From the NCBI RefSeq assembly GCF_000151315.2, contig NW_011887293.1:1093585-1157584 (forward strand): a DNA stretch of 64,000 bases, given 5' to 3'. The translations under genes were made by a program, and so were the position numbers. This document shows, piece by piece, positions 50,601 through 60,871 of the stretch. Within the stretch, counting starts at the first letter, position 1; each line of letters opens with the position of its first letter. This DNA comes from Capsaspora owczarzaki ATCC 30864. Its lineage: Eukaryota > Opisthokonta > Filasterea. The notes beneath the pieces are model-generated. The model saw nothing but the letters and a program-made list of their open reading frames with translations. It did no database searches and was not told the DNA's origin.

Positions 50601-52375
50601 AAACCCGTGTCGGCAGGCATGAGTTGTGAGAGAAACGGCGAAAAGGAGGATGAAGGAGGCGGTGGCGCAGGGTTCATGACGGAGCTTGGCCCAGCTGTTG
50701 ACGCTGCAGGCCCTTGATTGGCCCCTGGAGAAGTGGCGCGATTCTTCATGGTTGCAGTTGCAACCGCCCCTTTGACCGAGGGGGCGAGAGTCGATGGTGT
50801 GGTGGACGAGCTGGCAAGCAATGTTGTGAGATTGCTCGGTGGCCCAGATCCAGGCTGTGGGAGGGTGAGGGCAGCAGTGAACGAGGCCAAGCGGGATTCG
50901 AACTGCATGAGCCGTTTCTTGATGTGTGCTGACACGTGACGAGCGTTCTTTTGGGTGATGCGCACGCCATGGACCAGGACTTTAACCGGAGGAATCGGAT
51001 CTGTAATGGAAGCGGTTGTGGATGACGGCCTCGCTGGATTCACGCCAAAAGTGGGCGCCTGCGCTGAAGGCGCACCGGGGCGCGCTGACAAGCCCGTCGT
51101 CGTCATGTACTGGTTGAGGGCATGAGTTTGCGCGTGACTGGGCGGATTGATGGTGGACGCAAGGAATGGCGACTGGGCGATGACCGAGAGGAAAATTTCG
51201 GGGGCCACGACAAGATCTGTTCCAGGCACGAGGAATGGAGCCGCCAAACCCTGCAGTGACTCGTCAATGGAGCGATAGAGCTCTTCAAAGACGACCGACC
51301 CTGAACCGCCGTCGGTTGTCGCCATCGAAACCGAGACATCCACGGATAACACCAGGCGATAGCTTGAAGAGAGAAATGTGACCTTGGTGTCGGGCACCAC
51401 CACGCACGGTTGCGATTGCAGTTGAGATGCCCATGACGACGAAGACGAGGTGTGACTCTGCAAGTCTTCATTGGTGGCCAGCCCAGCTTGCTGTTGCTGG
51501 AGGGCTTCTCGATGTCGCGATTGAAAGGCAGCAGAGAGCAGCATGTTCGGAGCGTCGCCGCTCGACTGTGTCGGCTGCTGCTGTTGTGCGTTCGCGTTGC
51601 TACTACTTGGAGATTCGTGCTTGGGTATCACGGAGAGCACGATATAGTTGTCTTTCGACGCGGGGATTGGCCGGTCGCCCTGTTCGTCTTGAACGCGCGA
51701 CGGCGTGGATTTCCAGCAGACATGCGCCAACTGATGCGGCAAGGTCTGTCAACGGCATTTCAACCCGAGCAGAGAGATCAGCCAACCGAAAAGCGAAGAG
51801 TGAGTGGGGATGCAGCAGCAGCAGCAGCACGACTTGAGTGGAGAGTCCATTGCATTGGATGAAAAGCCCCCTTTCTCGCAGCAGAAGCGACTCCCGCTGT
51901 TCCTACGGCCGTGCCAGTGGTGCGTAGCACTACACATACACACATGTGCAGACCTTTCTTTTCGACCGCCGAACGCCCCAAGCCAGACAGGATCGTCGCT
52001 CAATCCGCTTTGCATCTCATCTCACTTCGCTTCTTCCCGCGCGCTCAACAAAAGGGCGAGATCTCGCTTCATCGTGCGCTGTGTGACAGTGTTTACCTGA
52101 GTTGGACGCACAACTTGGTGCAGATGGTCGACAAGCCACGCAGCGCGCTCGGATCGCGACGACTGGCTCGGCGTGCTGGCGCTGGCGGCCGCTGGAGTGG
52201 AGCTTGCTGCTGGATGGGCGGACGACGGTCCAGTCGCAGCAGCAGCAGCAGCAGCAGCGCCGCCACCGAGGGGTGCGCCATCGTCATCGCCACTGGGTGC
52301 GCGGCTGGATGTCTTGAGTAGAAACACATGCGCAGCCTCACGAATGGTGAGCAGCCGCGATGAGACGTCCGACAT
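36273..52375 (-). CDS. SZT2: SZT2, KICSTOR complex scaffold (about 5,230 residues)
   Basis: SZT2 holds the KICSTOR complex together and recruits GATOR1 to lysosomes, so that amino-acid loss turns off TORC1. Exon 1 is 52375-52097 (EAAHVFLLKTSS and RAAWLVDHLHQ match the human N-terminus). Exon 2 starts at 51679 (or 51745) and runs to 36273 as one 15.4 kb exon. Landmarks: KVTFLSSSYRLVLSVDVSVS (about residue 200), CSFGLVSNAEVLNFVA, SMRLREGFTLREI, WGRWLDVHRITTILV, LREWCSFVLVANTSFVRFL, CKRVNQVLLLRQLHETRTCS, LKSDQALRALKGVLDPFAV, NIYVYQEKSGAVFYF, VTIKLTPEDFEFL, and the C-terminal VVNVISTLMWTLM. It is about 1,800 residues longer than human SZT2 because of Ser, Ala, Gln and Asp-rich linkers. 140 N interrupt it at 40835-40974, and the frame shifts by one missing base near 37150-37205. 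Confidence 0.92.
37150..37205 (-). other. Apparent 1-nt frame break near the SZT2 C-terminus
   Basis: The long frame reads DVVRSALLRLDVLIHQG and then loses family character before a stop at 37091; the neighbouring frame picks up TIRRDTAWEALRQG and carries the conserved C-terminal 290 residues. The offset equals one missing base. There is no room for an intron. Confidence 0.75.
38652..38688 (-). repeat. Poly-Ala GCT repeat in SZT2
   Basis: About twelve GCT triplets coding an alanine run inside a Ser/Ala linker of SZT2. Confidence 0.8.
40835..40974. other. Assembly gap (140 N)
   Basis: A run of 140 N inside SZT2. Flanking sequence is in the same frame on both sides if the gap length is right, though 140 is not a multiple of three by itself and true length may be arbitrary. 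Confidence 1.
44640..44680 (-). repeat. Poly-Gln CAG/CAA tract in SZT2
   Basis: About thirteen CAG/CAA codons, followed by a Gln-Thr/Gln-Ala dipeptide stretch, in a linker of SZT2. Confidence 0.8.
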
Positions 52376-54193
52376 TGTGGAAGGTGGGAACAAGTTGAGT
52401 TGCGCGATTGTCCAAGTACGCCTAAGCAACCCGCGTTTGTCCCCCCAACGAAAACAATAACAAGAAAAAAATAAAAGATACACTAAAGTGAAAAGTGGAG
52501 TGATGCTGTTCGTACAGTGGTGAAATGGGGTCAAGGCTGATGTTGGAGAGCGCTGCACTGAAATGGGATGATCAACGCAGAAAGACAAACGCGCCACACG
52601 AACTGCAAGAATATAGTTGCCTGCGCAAGGGCGAACAATGTCCAATGGAGTATCATGCATGCAGGACGGCGAGGGACAGCACAAGACGACTCGGCGTTGA
52701 AAAGTCACACCGATTACTTCTGCAAACTTCGTTCGGCCTGAGATGGATTGTATTGACCGCGCCATTGAGCAGCTGACAAATGTTGGCAGCATAAGCACCG
52801 TGGCTTGCAAGCACGCTTTGAGCACGGTTGGCACACGCGACCTCCCTGTCCAGAAGTCGAGAGGTCCGAAGCTGAGTGTTGGCTTTTCTGCTCGCAACAA
52901 CACCCCTGCATACATCGAGCGTACTTGGCTTGTAGAGACGGGCTGGTAACGCCATAGAGCAGGACGCGTTTGCCGACGTCCTCGTGGAACAAGAGAGTCT
53001 AGTCTCACTTCCTTCCGGATGTCCGTCGTTTCTCGGTTTCGTCGTGCCTCGGGTCAGAGCTCCTTCACCCACGCACGTTCGTTGACGCCCTGATCGACGA
53101 ACAGGGGCGTTAACCTCCAACCGATTTCCATTTGATGAGTCTCGCGATGCAGCTCGTTGGCACCCAGTCGAAACCTTCGGGGGAAGTGTGGGGTGGAACT
53201 GGTGCGACTCGATTCTCTGATCGAGTTTTTTCGAATGTGCGCATCGTACACGGGGGTGGTCCTAAACAAGAGTAGGTTGTTCGGATCTTGTTCACAGACA
53301 CTTCAGATCTCAGAGGCTCGAATTTTGTCCAAAGTTGGAAAGTCAATGCTTTGTTTTGTCGTTTTCGTTTTCCTCTTTCCTTTTCCGTGTTCCGCATTTT
53401 GTTTCCGTGGCTCACTTCACAATCCACCGAAAGGTACCAAACAATACAAACAAAAAAAAAACAATCGCGAATGAAAAAGCGATCCGTCGGTCGTTATCCA
53501 GCATTTGTGTCTCATGATCGAGCCTAGCAACGCATCCGGCTGCTATTGTCGCTGATTGCTGGGCGTCGCTCGTGATTCGAGCCTTGCGGAAAGTGGTTGT
53601 TGAAATATCGATCCATTTTATGAGCTGGGCGACGCGAAGAGACGCGGCGTTGACGAATGACCCTGAAAAAAGCGTGGAAGGAGGAAAAAACAAAAAAATG
53701 GCGGAGGTGCCAAACAACAAGGGAAAAACAAATGGTCATCGCGAGAGGAAAATCGAACGGAGGCAGGTTCAGCCCAGGGCAGGGCGTCCTGTACACACCT
53801 GCTTTCGTCTCGTACCTGACTCGTTGATAATAGTGGACCGCTCGATGCAGGGGCTTGGTGCCTGAATCCCTAAAAATGCGCGCTCTGTCAGGCAGGCGAC
53901 AACGGCAATCGAGTCAGCCCAGCAATCAAAAAAAAAAAAAAGCGACTCACCCCCGTGCCCACGAACTCGCAACCTCTGCGACCCCCAATTTGGGCACTTC
54001 TCGCGCGAGCAACGAATGACAGCAGCACCATTGAACCACAGCAACTGTGATGACCACAGTGCGCGGGACGACGCTTCCATTCACAAATTTTAAAACAAAA
54101 AGATTCGTTGTGGATCTAATTCAAAATTTCCAATTTTGGTGGTTGTTTTTGTTTTGGTGTTTTTTTGTTGTTTTGTTGTTTTTCGTGTAGATC
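52376..54193. other. 1.8 kb divergent intergenic region without a supported gene
   Basis: The largest gene-free stretch, between the SZT2 and LRR-receptor starts. Open frames near 52650-53120 on the minus strand lack domains, splice partners and low-complexity features of the neighbours. Near 53955-53997 there is an inverted repeat (GTGCCCA and TGGGCAC) next to an A run at 53931-53942. The last 100 bases before the LRR start are T/G-rich. It may hold promoters or decayed repeats; I cannot name any. Confidence 0.5.
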
Positions 54194-57100
54194 ATGATGC
54201 GCTGCTCGATCCGTCATCCTCGAGCAACGCTTCTCCTTGTGCAGCTGCTGGTGGTTGTGCTCGGATGCACAACGCTGCTTTCACCTGGCGCTCTCGCGCT
54301 GCATCCGTGCTCCGTGTGCAAATGTCGAGAGGAAACCATCGAAAACTGCAAACCCGGCGTTGCAATTTTCCCGTCGATGCTCTCGCCGTCTCCAATTCGG
54401 ACCCTGTGAGTCACCGTTTTGCGTCGTTCTTTTGGTTCTCGGTTGCACCGTCGAAATGAGCGCCCGTCTGTCGCTGACTCGAAGCTCGATTTTTGCAGCG
54501 ATCTGAGCGGCACCAGCATCAGTTCAATCCCGTCGAATGCGTTCGACCATTTCACCGACTTGGAAGTCTTGTGCGTCAAGTTTGCTGTTTGATGAGTTGG
54601 ATGGTTTGTGCCAGGAGGCTCCTCTCACCAATCATAATATCCAGGAAGTTGAGCAACACCAGCATTACATCCATCCCAAGCTCGGCGTTCGCGCAGCTGA
54701 CCCAGCTGATCACCCTGTAAGACTCTGGTGTCGTTTGGGTTGGTTTGGGTTGGTTTGGTTTGGTTTGGTTGCCGTCCTCGTTTGCGGAACATCTGAGAGC
54801 ATTCCGATTGCTTAATCTCTTTGCATTGCTTGTAGCAATCTCCCACTGACACTCGAGGAGTTGCAGTCGAACGCCTTTCAGGGACTTGCCGCGACCGACA
54901 TGTACGAAAAACACTCGTTTCCGTTCGTTTCTATTTGCTCATACTGACCCGAGGTCCCTGTTGTGTAGCGAACTTGGCTTTACAGCTACCGCGAGCGTTG
55001 CCGCCAACGCTTTTGAAGGACTTTCGTCTGTCACCACACTGTATGGGATGCTGGTTGTGGTGGATCCAAGTCCTGTTGGATGCGCTAACCGATTCATGTT
55101 TTTGTTTTTGTTTTGTTTTTTTTTTTTCAGCCACCTCTCGGTGAGCGAGATCGGTACCATCACTAATCAACTGTTCGCGGAACTTTCTCAGCTTCGAAAA
55201 CTGTAAAGAACTTGTCACCAGCACTTGGCGAGTAGCTCATACGCTCACAAACAACTGACCGCTGGCAGCGATTTTTCCGGTTCGTCGCTGACACGCCTCC
55301 CGTCCGGTGCCTTTGCATCCTTGGATAAGTCCGCTCTCACATCCTTGTACGGTATTCTGAATGCCAAAGTGTTCGTGGTAAAAGTCCAGTTCCTGACACT
55401 TTGTTTGAACAGTTCCCTGAGCAACACGCAACTCTCCACCATCGTCGGGAACGAGTTGGAATTGTTGGATAAATTGGAAAGTTTGTATGGCAGCAGTCCG
55501 ACTAGTTTTGAGCTGTGTGTTCCTTGGACCGTCGAGTTTTCTCACAATCTTTTGAACAGGAACATTGCCAACAGCAAACTCACGGCGATTTCCAGTAGCT
55601 TGTTTCCTGCTTCGTTGCTGACTCTGTGAGCACCAAACTGCACAACGTCGCGCATGCTGTGACCACCTGTCTCACATCCTGCTTTGAACCCCAGATCCCT
55701 GGCTGGCAACCCAATTACGGACATTCCTGCTAACCCTTTCGCAAACCTGAATCTTTTGCAAACACTGTACGCAACAGCCCGGTTTGTGTGAGATCAATGC
55801 TGCCAGCTCGCTAACTTGACCTTGTAGCGATCTGTCCGGGCTGCCCTTCACATCGCTTCCGCAGGCATTCTTGAATGACTTGACGACAACGCTGACCACC
55901 TTGTAAGCTGGAATCGGTTTGATACGTTTAGCAGTGGCAGTCCGTTGCTGACTAGAGTTCCCCTTTCAGACACCTTACGGGCTGTGCCATCACGACCTTG
56001 CCCTCGAGCGCGTTTCCGGGAATGAGTTCCCTGGTAACTCTGTAAGTGCGATTCAACGGTTGACTGTGTGTGCAAGATTGTGCAACTGACTTTTCCTTGA
56101 CGGCCCTTGGTAGCATGTTGCGGGACAACCCGATTGAATCCGTGGCAGACAACGCATTCACTGGCCTTACGTCGCTGCAAAACTTGTAATCATTCTTGCC
56201 TTGAGATCAGCCACACTGTCTCAAGCTCATGCGGGTGCGTTTTGCCTTCTGGTAGAGACTTTTCGTATCTTCCCGGCGTAACTGTGTCAAGCATGAGTTT
56301 CGTCGGGCTGAGTCAGCTGACTTCACTGTTCGTTCTAAGGATTTGCGGAAATTACACGGGAGGGAGGGGGGGCTTGCTGTTTGATAAATAACTCACTGGA
56401 AAACAACATTCCGCGCTGCGTAGGGGCCTTTCGGTCGCAGCTCTCGATTCGATTTCCGGCCAATTGTTCAACGAGCTGACGGCCTTGTCTCGCATGTAAG
56501 GCTCGTTGGCTTCGTGTCGGCGGCACTTGAAACCCTGCTCACTCGTTTCACTCGGTTTGGGGCAACCAGTGGTATCATCAACTCGCCCTTGACGTCACTG
56601 CCTGCGGCGGCTTTCGCAAGTCTTGGCACGCTATCTTCCTTGTACGTCCTTGCCATGATCCGTGTGCAAGGCTGCCGAATGCAAGCTGACTTTTGCACTG
56701 CTCACTTTGGCAGAACAATTGACGGGGCGCCGCAATTGACAAGCATCCCCGCAAATGCGTTTAACGGGCTGACATCCCTCCTTAAGATGTAAGCGCTCAG
56801 GACTGTAAACGCGAGCAAAAGAAGGGCATTGGCTCACTTGAAAAATCCCCTGGTCTTTTGACAGAACGGTGACACATGCAGCAGTCACTAGTGTGCATGC
56901 ACAAGCTTTTAATGCTCTTTCTCTCTTGACATCAGTGTAAGGTGATTGAGGCTGGTTCACGTTCGATCAAGTCTCACATTGTTTTTTCGTTTAGGAAATT
57001 GAACCTGCACACGCACGTCCCGACCAGTTTGTTCGATGGCCTTGCTGGTCTTCAGGTCTTGTATGTGGAGAGACCGCACCTCGCCTTCTCCAGTTGTCGG

Positions 57101-59059
57101 TTTACCACATTGTTGCTGCGTTCCGCCCTTGTAGGTCGTTGGATGCGCCTTCCATCACAGTCGCCACGAACGCCTTTTCGACCCTGCCGTCTCTGACAAG
57201 CTTGTACGAGCTGTTGACGTATTGGTTGTTTGTTGGTTTGTGTGTTTGTTTGAGTGTTTGTTTGTGCGTTTGTTTGTGCGTTTGTTTGTTTGTGTGTTTG
57301 TTTGTTTGTCTGCTATGAGGGAAGTTCTGCCAACTCACTTTCCGACTGTTGACAATTGTAGCTCGCTCGCGGGACCGATTTCTGGATTGAACTCCTTTGC
57401 AAACTTGCCCACGCTGACATCGATGTACAGCCCTGCTTCATCTTTGAGGCGGTGATAAGAGATGTGCTGTGCAACTAACTTGGCTTCATTGTAGGGTGTT
57501 GGACCTGACACCAAGTGCCAGCATTGCTGGTAATGCTTTAGCTGGGCTTCCGTTGCTCACTCAATTGTAAGGATTGGATGCTGCTTCAAAGTGTTACGAA
57601 AGCCAAATCGCATTCTCACCGTCTGGAGACCAAGATCTCTGGGAATCACACAGTTCGGTGGCGCTACTTCGTCACTGTTTGCCCAACTTCCCGAGCTTCA
57701 TATGCTGTAAGCTGATAGACTCGGAGCTGAGTCGTGTACAGCAGTTTTCACTGACCACCAGCTATGCTCCCTCTGTTTGTTAGTGACATGAGCAGATCCA
57801 AAGTCGGTGTTCTTCCTGCTCACGCCTTTGAAGGACTTTCTCAGCTGCAATCGCTGTACGTCGACCGTTTTGAAGAAGCGAAGAGTGGAGAGATTGTACC
57901 CAGCTGGACATGCTTTCGTCCTAATCCTGTTTTCTGGTCTGTGTCACCAACCGCAGAACTTTTGGTTCCGAAGGAATCATCACGGCAGTCTCCAGTCAAG
58001 CCTTTTCCGGGCTCACTGTAATGTCTTCTCTGTACGTATCACTTTTCCGAGTTCATGTAGCTGGCTTCGCGCTGCCGGCGCTTTGCGGGCTCACTGATTT
58101 GAATCGTGCTACAGCTCTATGTGTTGCAATCCGGGGCTCAGTAGCCTCCCAGCAGATCTCTTTAAAGGCTTGACTCTCGCTATCATCGATCTGAGCAACA
58201 ACGGGTTGAGAACCCTGCCCCCTGGCTTGTTCAAAGGTCTGACTCGGTTGTCAAACACTACCTCCCTTCACGGCAACCCGTTCCCCGGTCCGAACGCTCC
58301 GCCCAGTACGTACGGAGACTACTACAATCCCAAGCGTAAGTATTAGCCCGCGCGTCAAATGCCAGATAAACTGACTGGTTTTCAGAGTTGGAAATGGAAC
58401 ACTGTGCTGACACGAACGTGCTCGCAGCCTGCCACGCTTTGTGCGCAACCTGTTTTGCTCAGGGCGCTGCTTCGTGTTGCAGCAGCAACTGCCTGTATTG
58501 CTCCTCGTCTTCCAACTGCTCGGTGTGCTACCTTGGCTTTAGGTTGGAGAATGGTACTTGCACCGTCGCTCCAACTGGCAACGATGACAACTCCTCCATC
58601 TATCCCATCATCGGCGCCGTTGTTGGTGCCCTTCTGTTGCTACTTTTGATTCTCGCGTTGATCATGCGTCACCGTACCCGCCCCTCCTCCAAACCCAAGC
58701 CGGCTCGCAAGTCCCGTCCGACGACATCCAACGCAACGCCAATCTACGCAAACCCGATCGGCGGCAGCAAGGGCCAAGGCGTCAGCAGCAAGCCTAGCAA
58801 TCCTCCTGTCCAGCCCAGCTCCTCTCACACGTACGCGACAATGTCCGTCGGGCAAAACCCCGTTTACGAACCGCTGTCGACAGACACCACGTACGCCCAA
58901 CCGGGAGAAGGCCATGTGACTTACACCGTTCCGGGCGGTGCAATGGGCACTGTCACCTACGCAGAACCCGCAGTGACGGCCAAATCTACTGCGTTGCCGT
59001 CAAAGGGCGGTGCCACAGCGTATGCCACAGTTGCCAATGCCAATCCGACTTACAATTGA
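54194..59059 (+). CDS. LRR single-pass membrane protein with Tyr-motif cytoplasmic tail
   Basis: 27 exons, 939 residues. Exon 1 54194-54405; one-LRR exons 54499-54570, 54645-54716, 54836-54901, 54969-55040, 55131-55202, 55269-55346, 55413-55484, 55560-55625, 55695-55766, 55828-55902, 55970-56041, 56114-56185, 56256-56327, 56424-56495, 56570-56641, 56714-56788, 56865-56936, 56995-57060, 57135-57203, 57362-57424, 57495-57566, 57635-57706, 57784-57855, 57957-58031; then 58115-58335 and 58386-59059. Signal peptide to about residue 36, LRRNT-type cysteines (CSVCKCREETIENC), 24 one-exon LRRs of mostly 24 residues (pattern L-x-x-T-x-I-x-x-I-P-x-x-A-F-x-x-L-x-x-L), two more LRRs in exon 26, a Cys-rich segment (722-774), a membrane helix (about 788-809) and a 130-residue tail with eight Tyr. 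It resembles a cell-surface receptor or adhesion protein; the ligand is unknown. The donor after 56327 is a weak GTTCGT. Confidence 0.9.
54735..54773 (+). repeat. TTTGG microsatellite in an LRR-gene intron
   Basis: Six to seven imperfect TTTGG/GGTTTG units inside the third intron. Confidence 0.75.
57226..57310 (+). repeat. TGTTTGTT microsatellite in an LRR-gene intron
   Basis: About 85 bases of GTTT/GTGT units with scattered C, between exons 20 and 21. Confidence 0.9.
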
Positions 59060-59326
59060 CGTCGCTGCACTTTCTGTCTGAGTTGGCGTTTGTGCGTTGG
59101 GGGGTGGGGGTTTGCGGGGACCTTCTATGGTGCTTTGTTTTGATTGTGCTTGTGCTGGTGTGTGCGTGTGTGTTTGTGTGCAAGGTTGTTTAGCCCCCGA
59201 TAAAATGCGCAGTATGGATGTAGTTGAATCCCACACCCATCCAATCCAAGTTTCTCAGTCTCTATTTCGCCCTTTTTTTTTCTTTTTTTTCAATTTCACA
59301 TTCTTCTCAGAAACTTTTTCATTGAT

Positions 59327-60707
59327 ATGGCTGGCGAGGGAGCATTCAAGAAGGCCAACAAGGGGCTTCGCCGGACGCACAAGGAGCGGTCTCAGCCGGC
59401 CGACCGCGCTCGGTTTGGCCTGCTTGAAAAGAAGAAAGACTACAAGCTGCGAGCTGCTGATTTCCACTCCAAGGAGCGGCGGCTGCGTGCGCTGCAGCAG
59501 AAGGCCAACACGCGCAACCCCGACGAGTTCTACTTTGGCATGATCAAGTCGTCGACCGACCGCGGCGTGCACAAGGCCCGTCGCAACGACAACATGCACT
59601 CGTCCGAGTACCAGCAGGGCGGCAAGCGTGGTGGCATGAGTGCTGCGCGGATTGAGCGCAAGGCAAAGACGGACGCGCACCACCTCAACCAAAGCGAGCT
59701 CCGCGTGCTCAAGACGCAAGACCGCAGCTACGTCAACTCAAAGAAGGTCAGCGATCGTTGTGCAGCACCGTGTTGCTTTGATCTTGGCATGCGTTGGTTT
59801 CTGTGGGTCTGGGAGTTGGCAAAGGCGAGCAGCTGGAAAACGATTGAAGTTTTCCATGTGGCTCTTCAAGCTCGCCAATGTTAACGCTCGAGGTCATTCT
59901 GAGATGATCACCCCCACCCATTGGAGATCACGTTGGCTCATTCGCTTGTTTGTGTCATCCAGTTGGTGTTTTGGCTGACGTTCTGCTTTTTTTTTTCTTC
60001 TTCTTTGTTTGTGTGCTTGTTGACAGATGATGGAGCGAAGCAAGATTGAACAACTGCGCGCTAGTCTGCACATGATTGACACATCCGCTCTCCCTGTAGC
60101 AGCTTCGACTTCGAGGCAAGAGCAGCGCCAGATTGAGAAGGTTGCGCGGGCATCGGCAAGAGCTGCAGCGGCTGCGGCTGCTCCTGTCGGCGTTGCACTG
60201 CCCGACAATGGCGACGGCGACGACGACATTGACGAGGAAGCCGAGGACGCTCCAGAAACCCTTGATGACGACCAAGACTACGATGACAGCGACGCGGACA
60301 TGGACGATGCACCTCCTCCGGTGCACCGACCGAAGGGCAAGACCCAGCACATCGTTTTTGTCGATAACGAGAACGAGGCAAACCAGTTTGACGCCGCAGA
60401 GCATTTTGAAACACTTCCGTCGCTGCTAGGGCGCAAGTTCAACCGCCCACGCGTCAAGGATCTCGTTGAAAAGCCCCTGATGGTCGCACAGCCCGATCGG
60501 CGGTCGATGCAAAAGCTCGAACGAAAGCGCGCAGAGCAGTATCAAGAACTTGCCGCTCGTATCGCCCGTGAAAAGCAGCTCGGCAAGATTTCGCAGCAAA
60601 TGGAACTTGAGAAGAACTTGATGGGCAAGGGTGTCAAGCGCAAGATTCGTAGTGCGGATAGCTCCAAACCTGCAGTTTACAAATGGAAGCAAGAACGCAA
60701 GCGATAG
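59327..60707 (+). CDS. UTP11: UTP11, small-subunit processome protein
   Basis: U3 snoRNA-associated factor needed for early 18S rRNA processing in the nucleolus. Two exons, 59327-59746 and 60027-60707, 366 residues against about 253 in human. The N-terminus has [20 protein letters not shown] and [18 protein letters not shown], then [14 protein letters not shown], the best-conserved block. After [16 protein letters not shown] exon 2 gives [13 protein letters not shown], then an insertion of about 75 residues, Ala-rich and then Asp/Glu-rich, before [20 protein letters not shown] and [10 protein letters not shown]. The C-terminus is basic with [12 protein letters not shown], as in the family. 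Both exons start or end on codon borders. It converges with MUTYH, 164 bases apart. Confidence 0.95.
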
Positions 60708-60871
60708 AAGCCGATGTTGTTTGGGGCTTTTGTTCTTTTCTTGTGTGTGTTTTACGGTTTTTTGATAAACAAATCAAACTCTTTTGGTCATACTGGACAA
60801 GCGGAGGCTGGAGTGTAGAGTTTTGTTTTCATTTAACCCATTCACAAACAAATTGTCAAACGTGCACTCGC

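Noticed and set aside
52653-53120. Overlapping minus-strand open frames in the 1.8 kb gap, at first glance like remnants of a mobile-element protein
   Set aside because: No catalytic motif or end repeats could be identified, so no element is called.
53944-54055. Possible tRNA-like or SINE head on the minus strand (A-box-like TGGTTCAATGG at 54029-54039, T run at the far end)
   Set aside because: No convincing B box, and no acceptor or anticodon stem can be paired; the 7-bp inverted repeat does not fit a cloverleaf.
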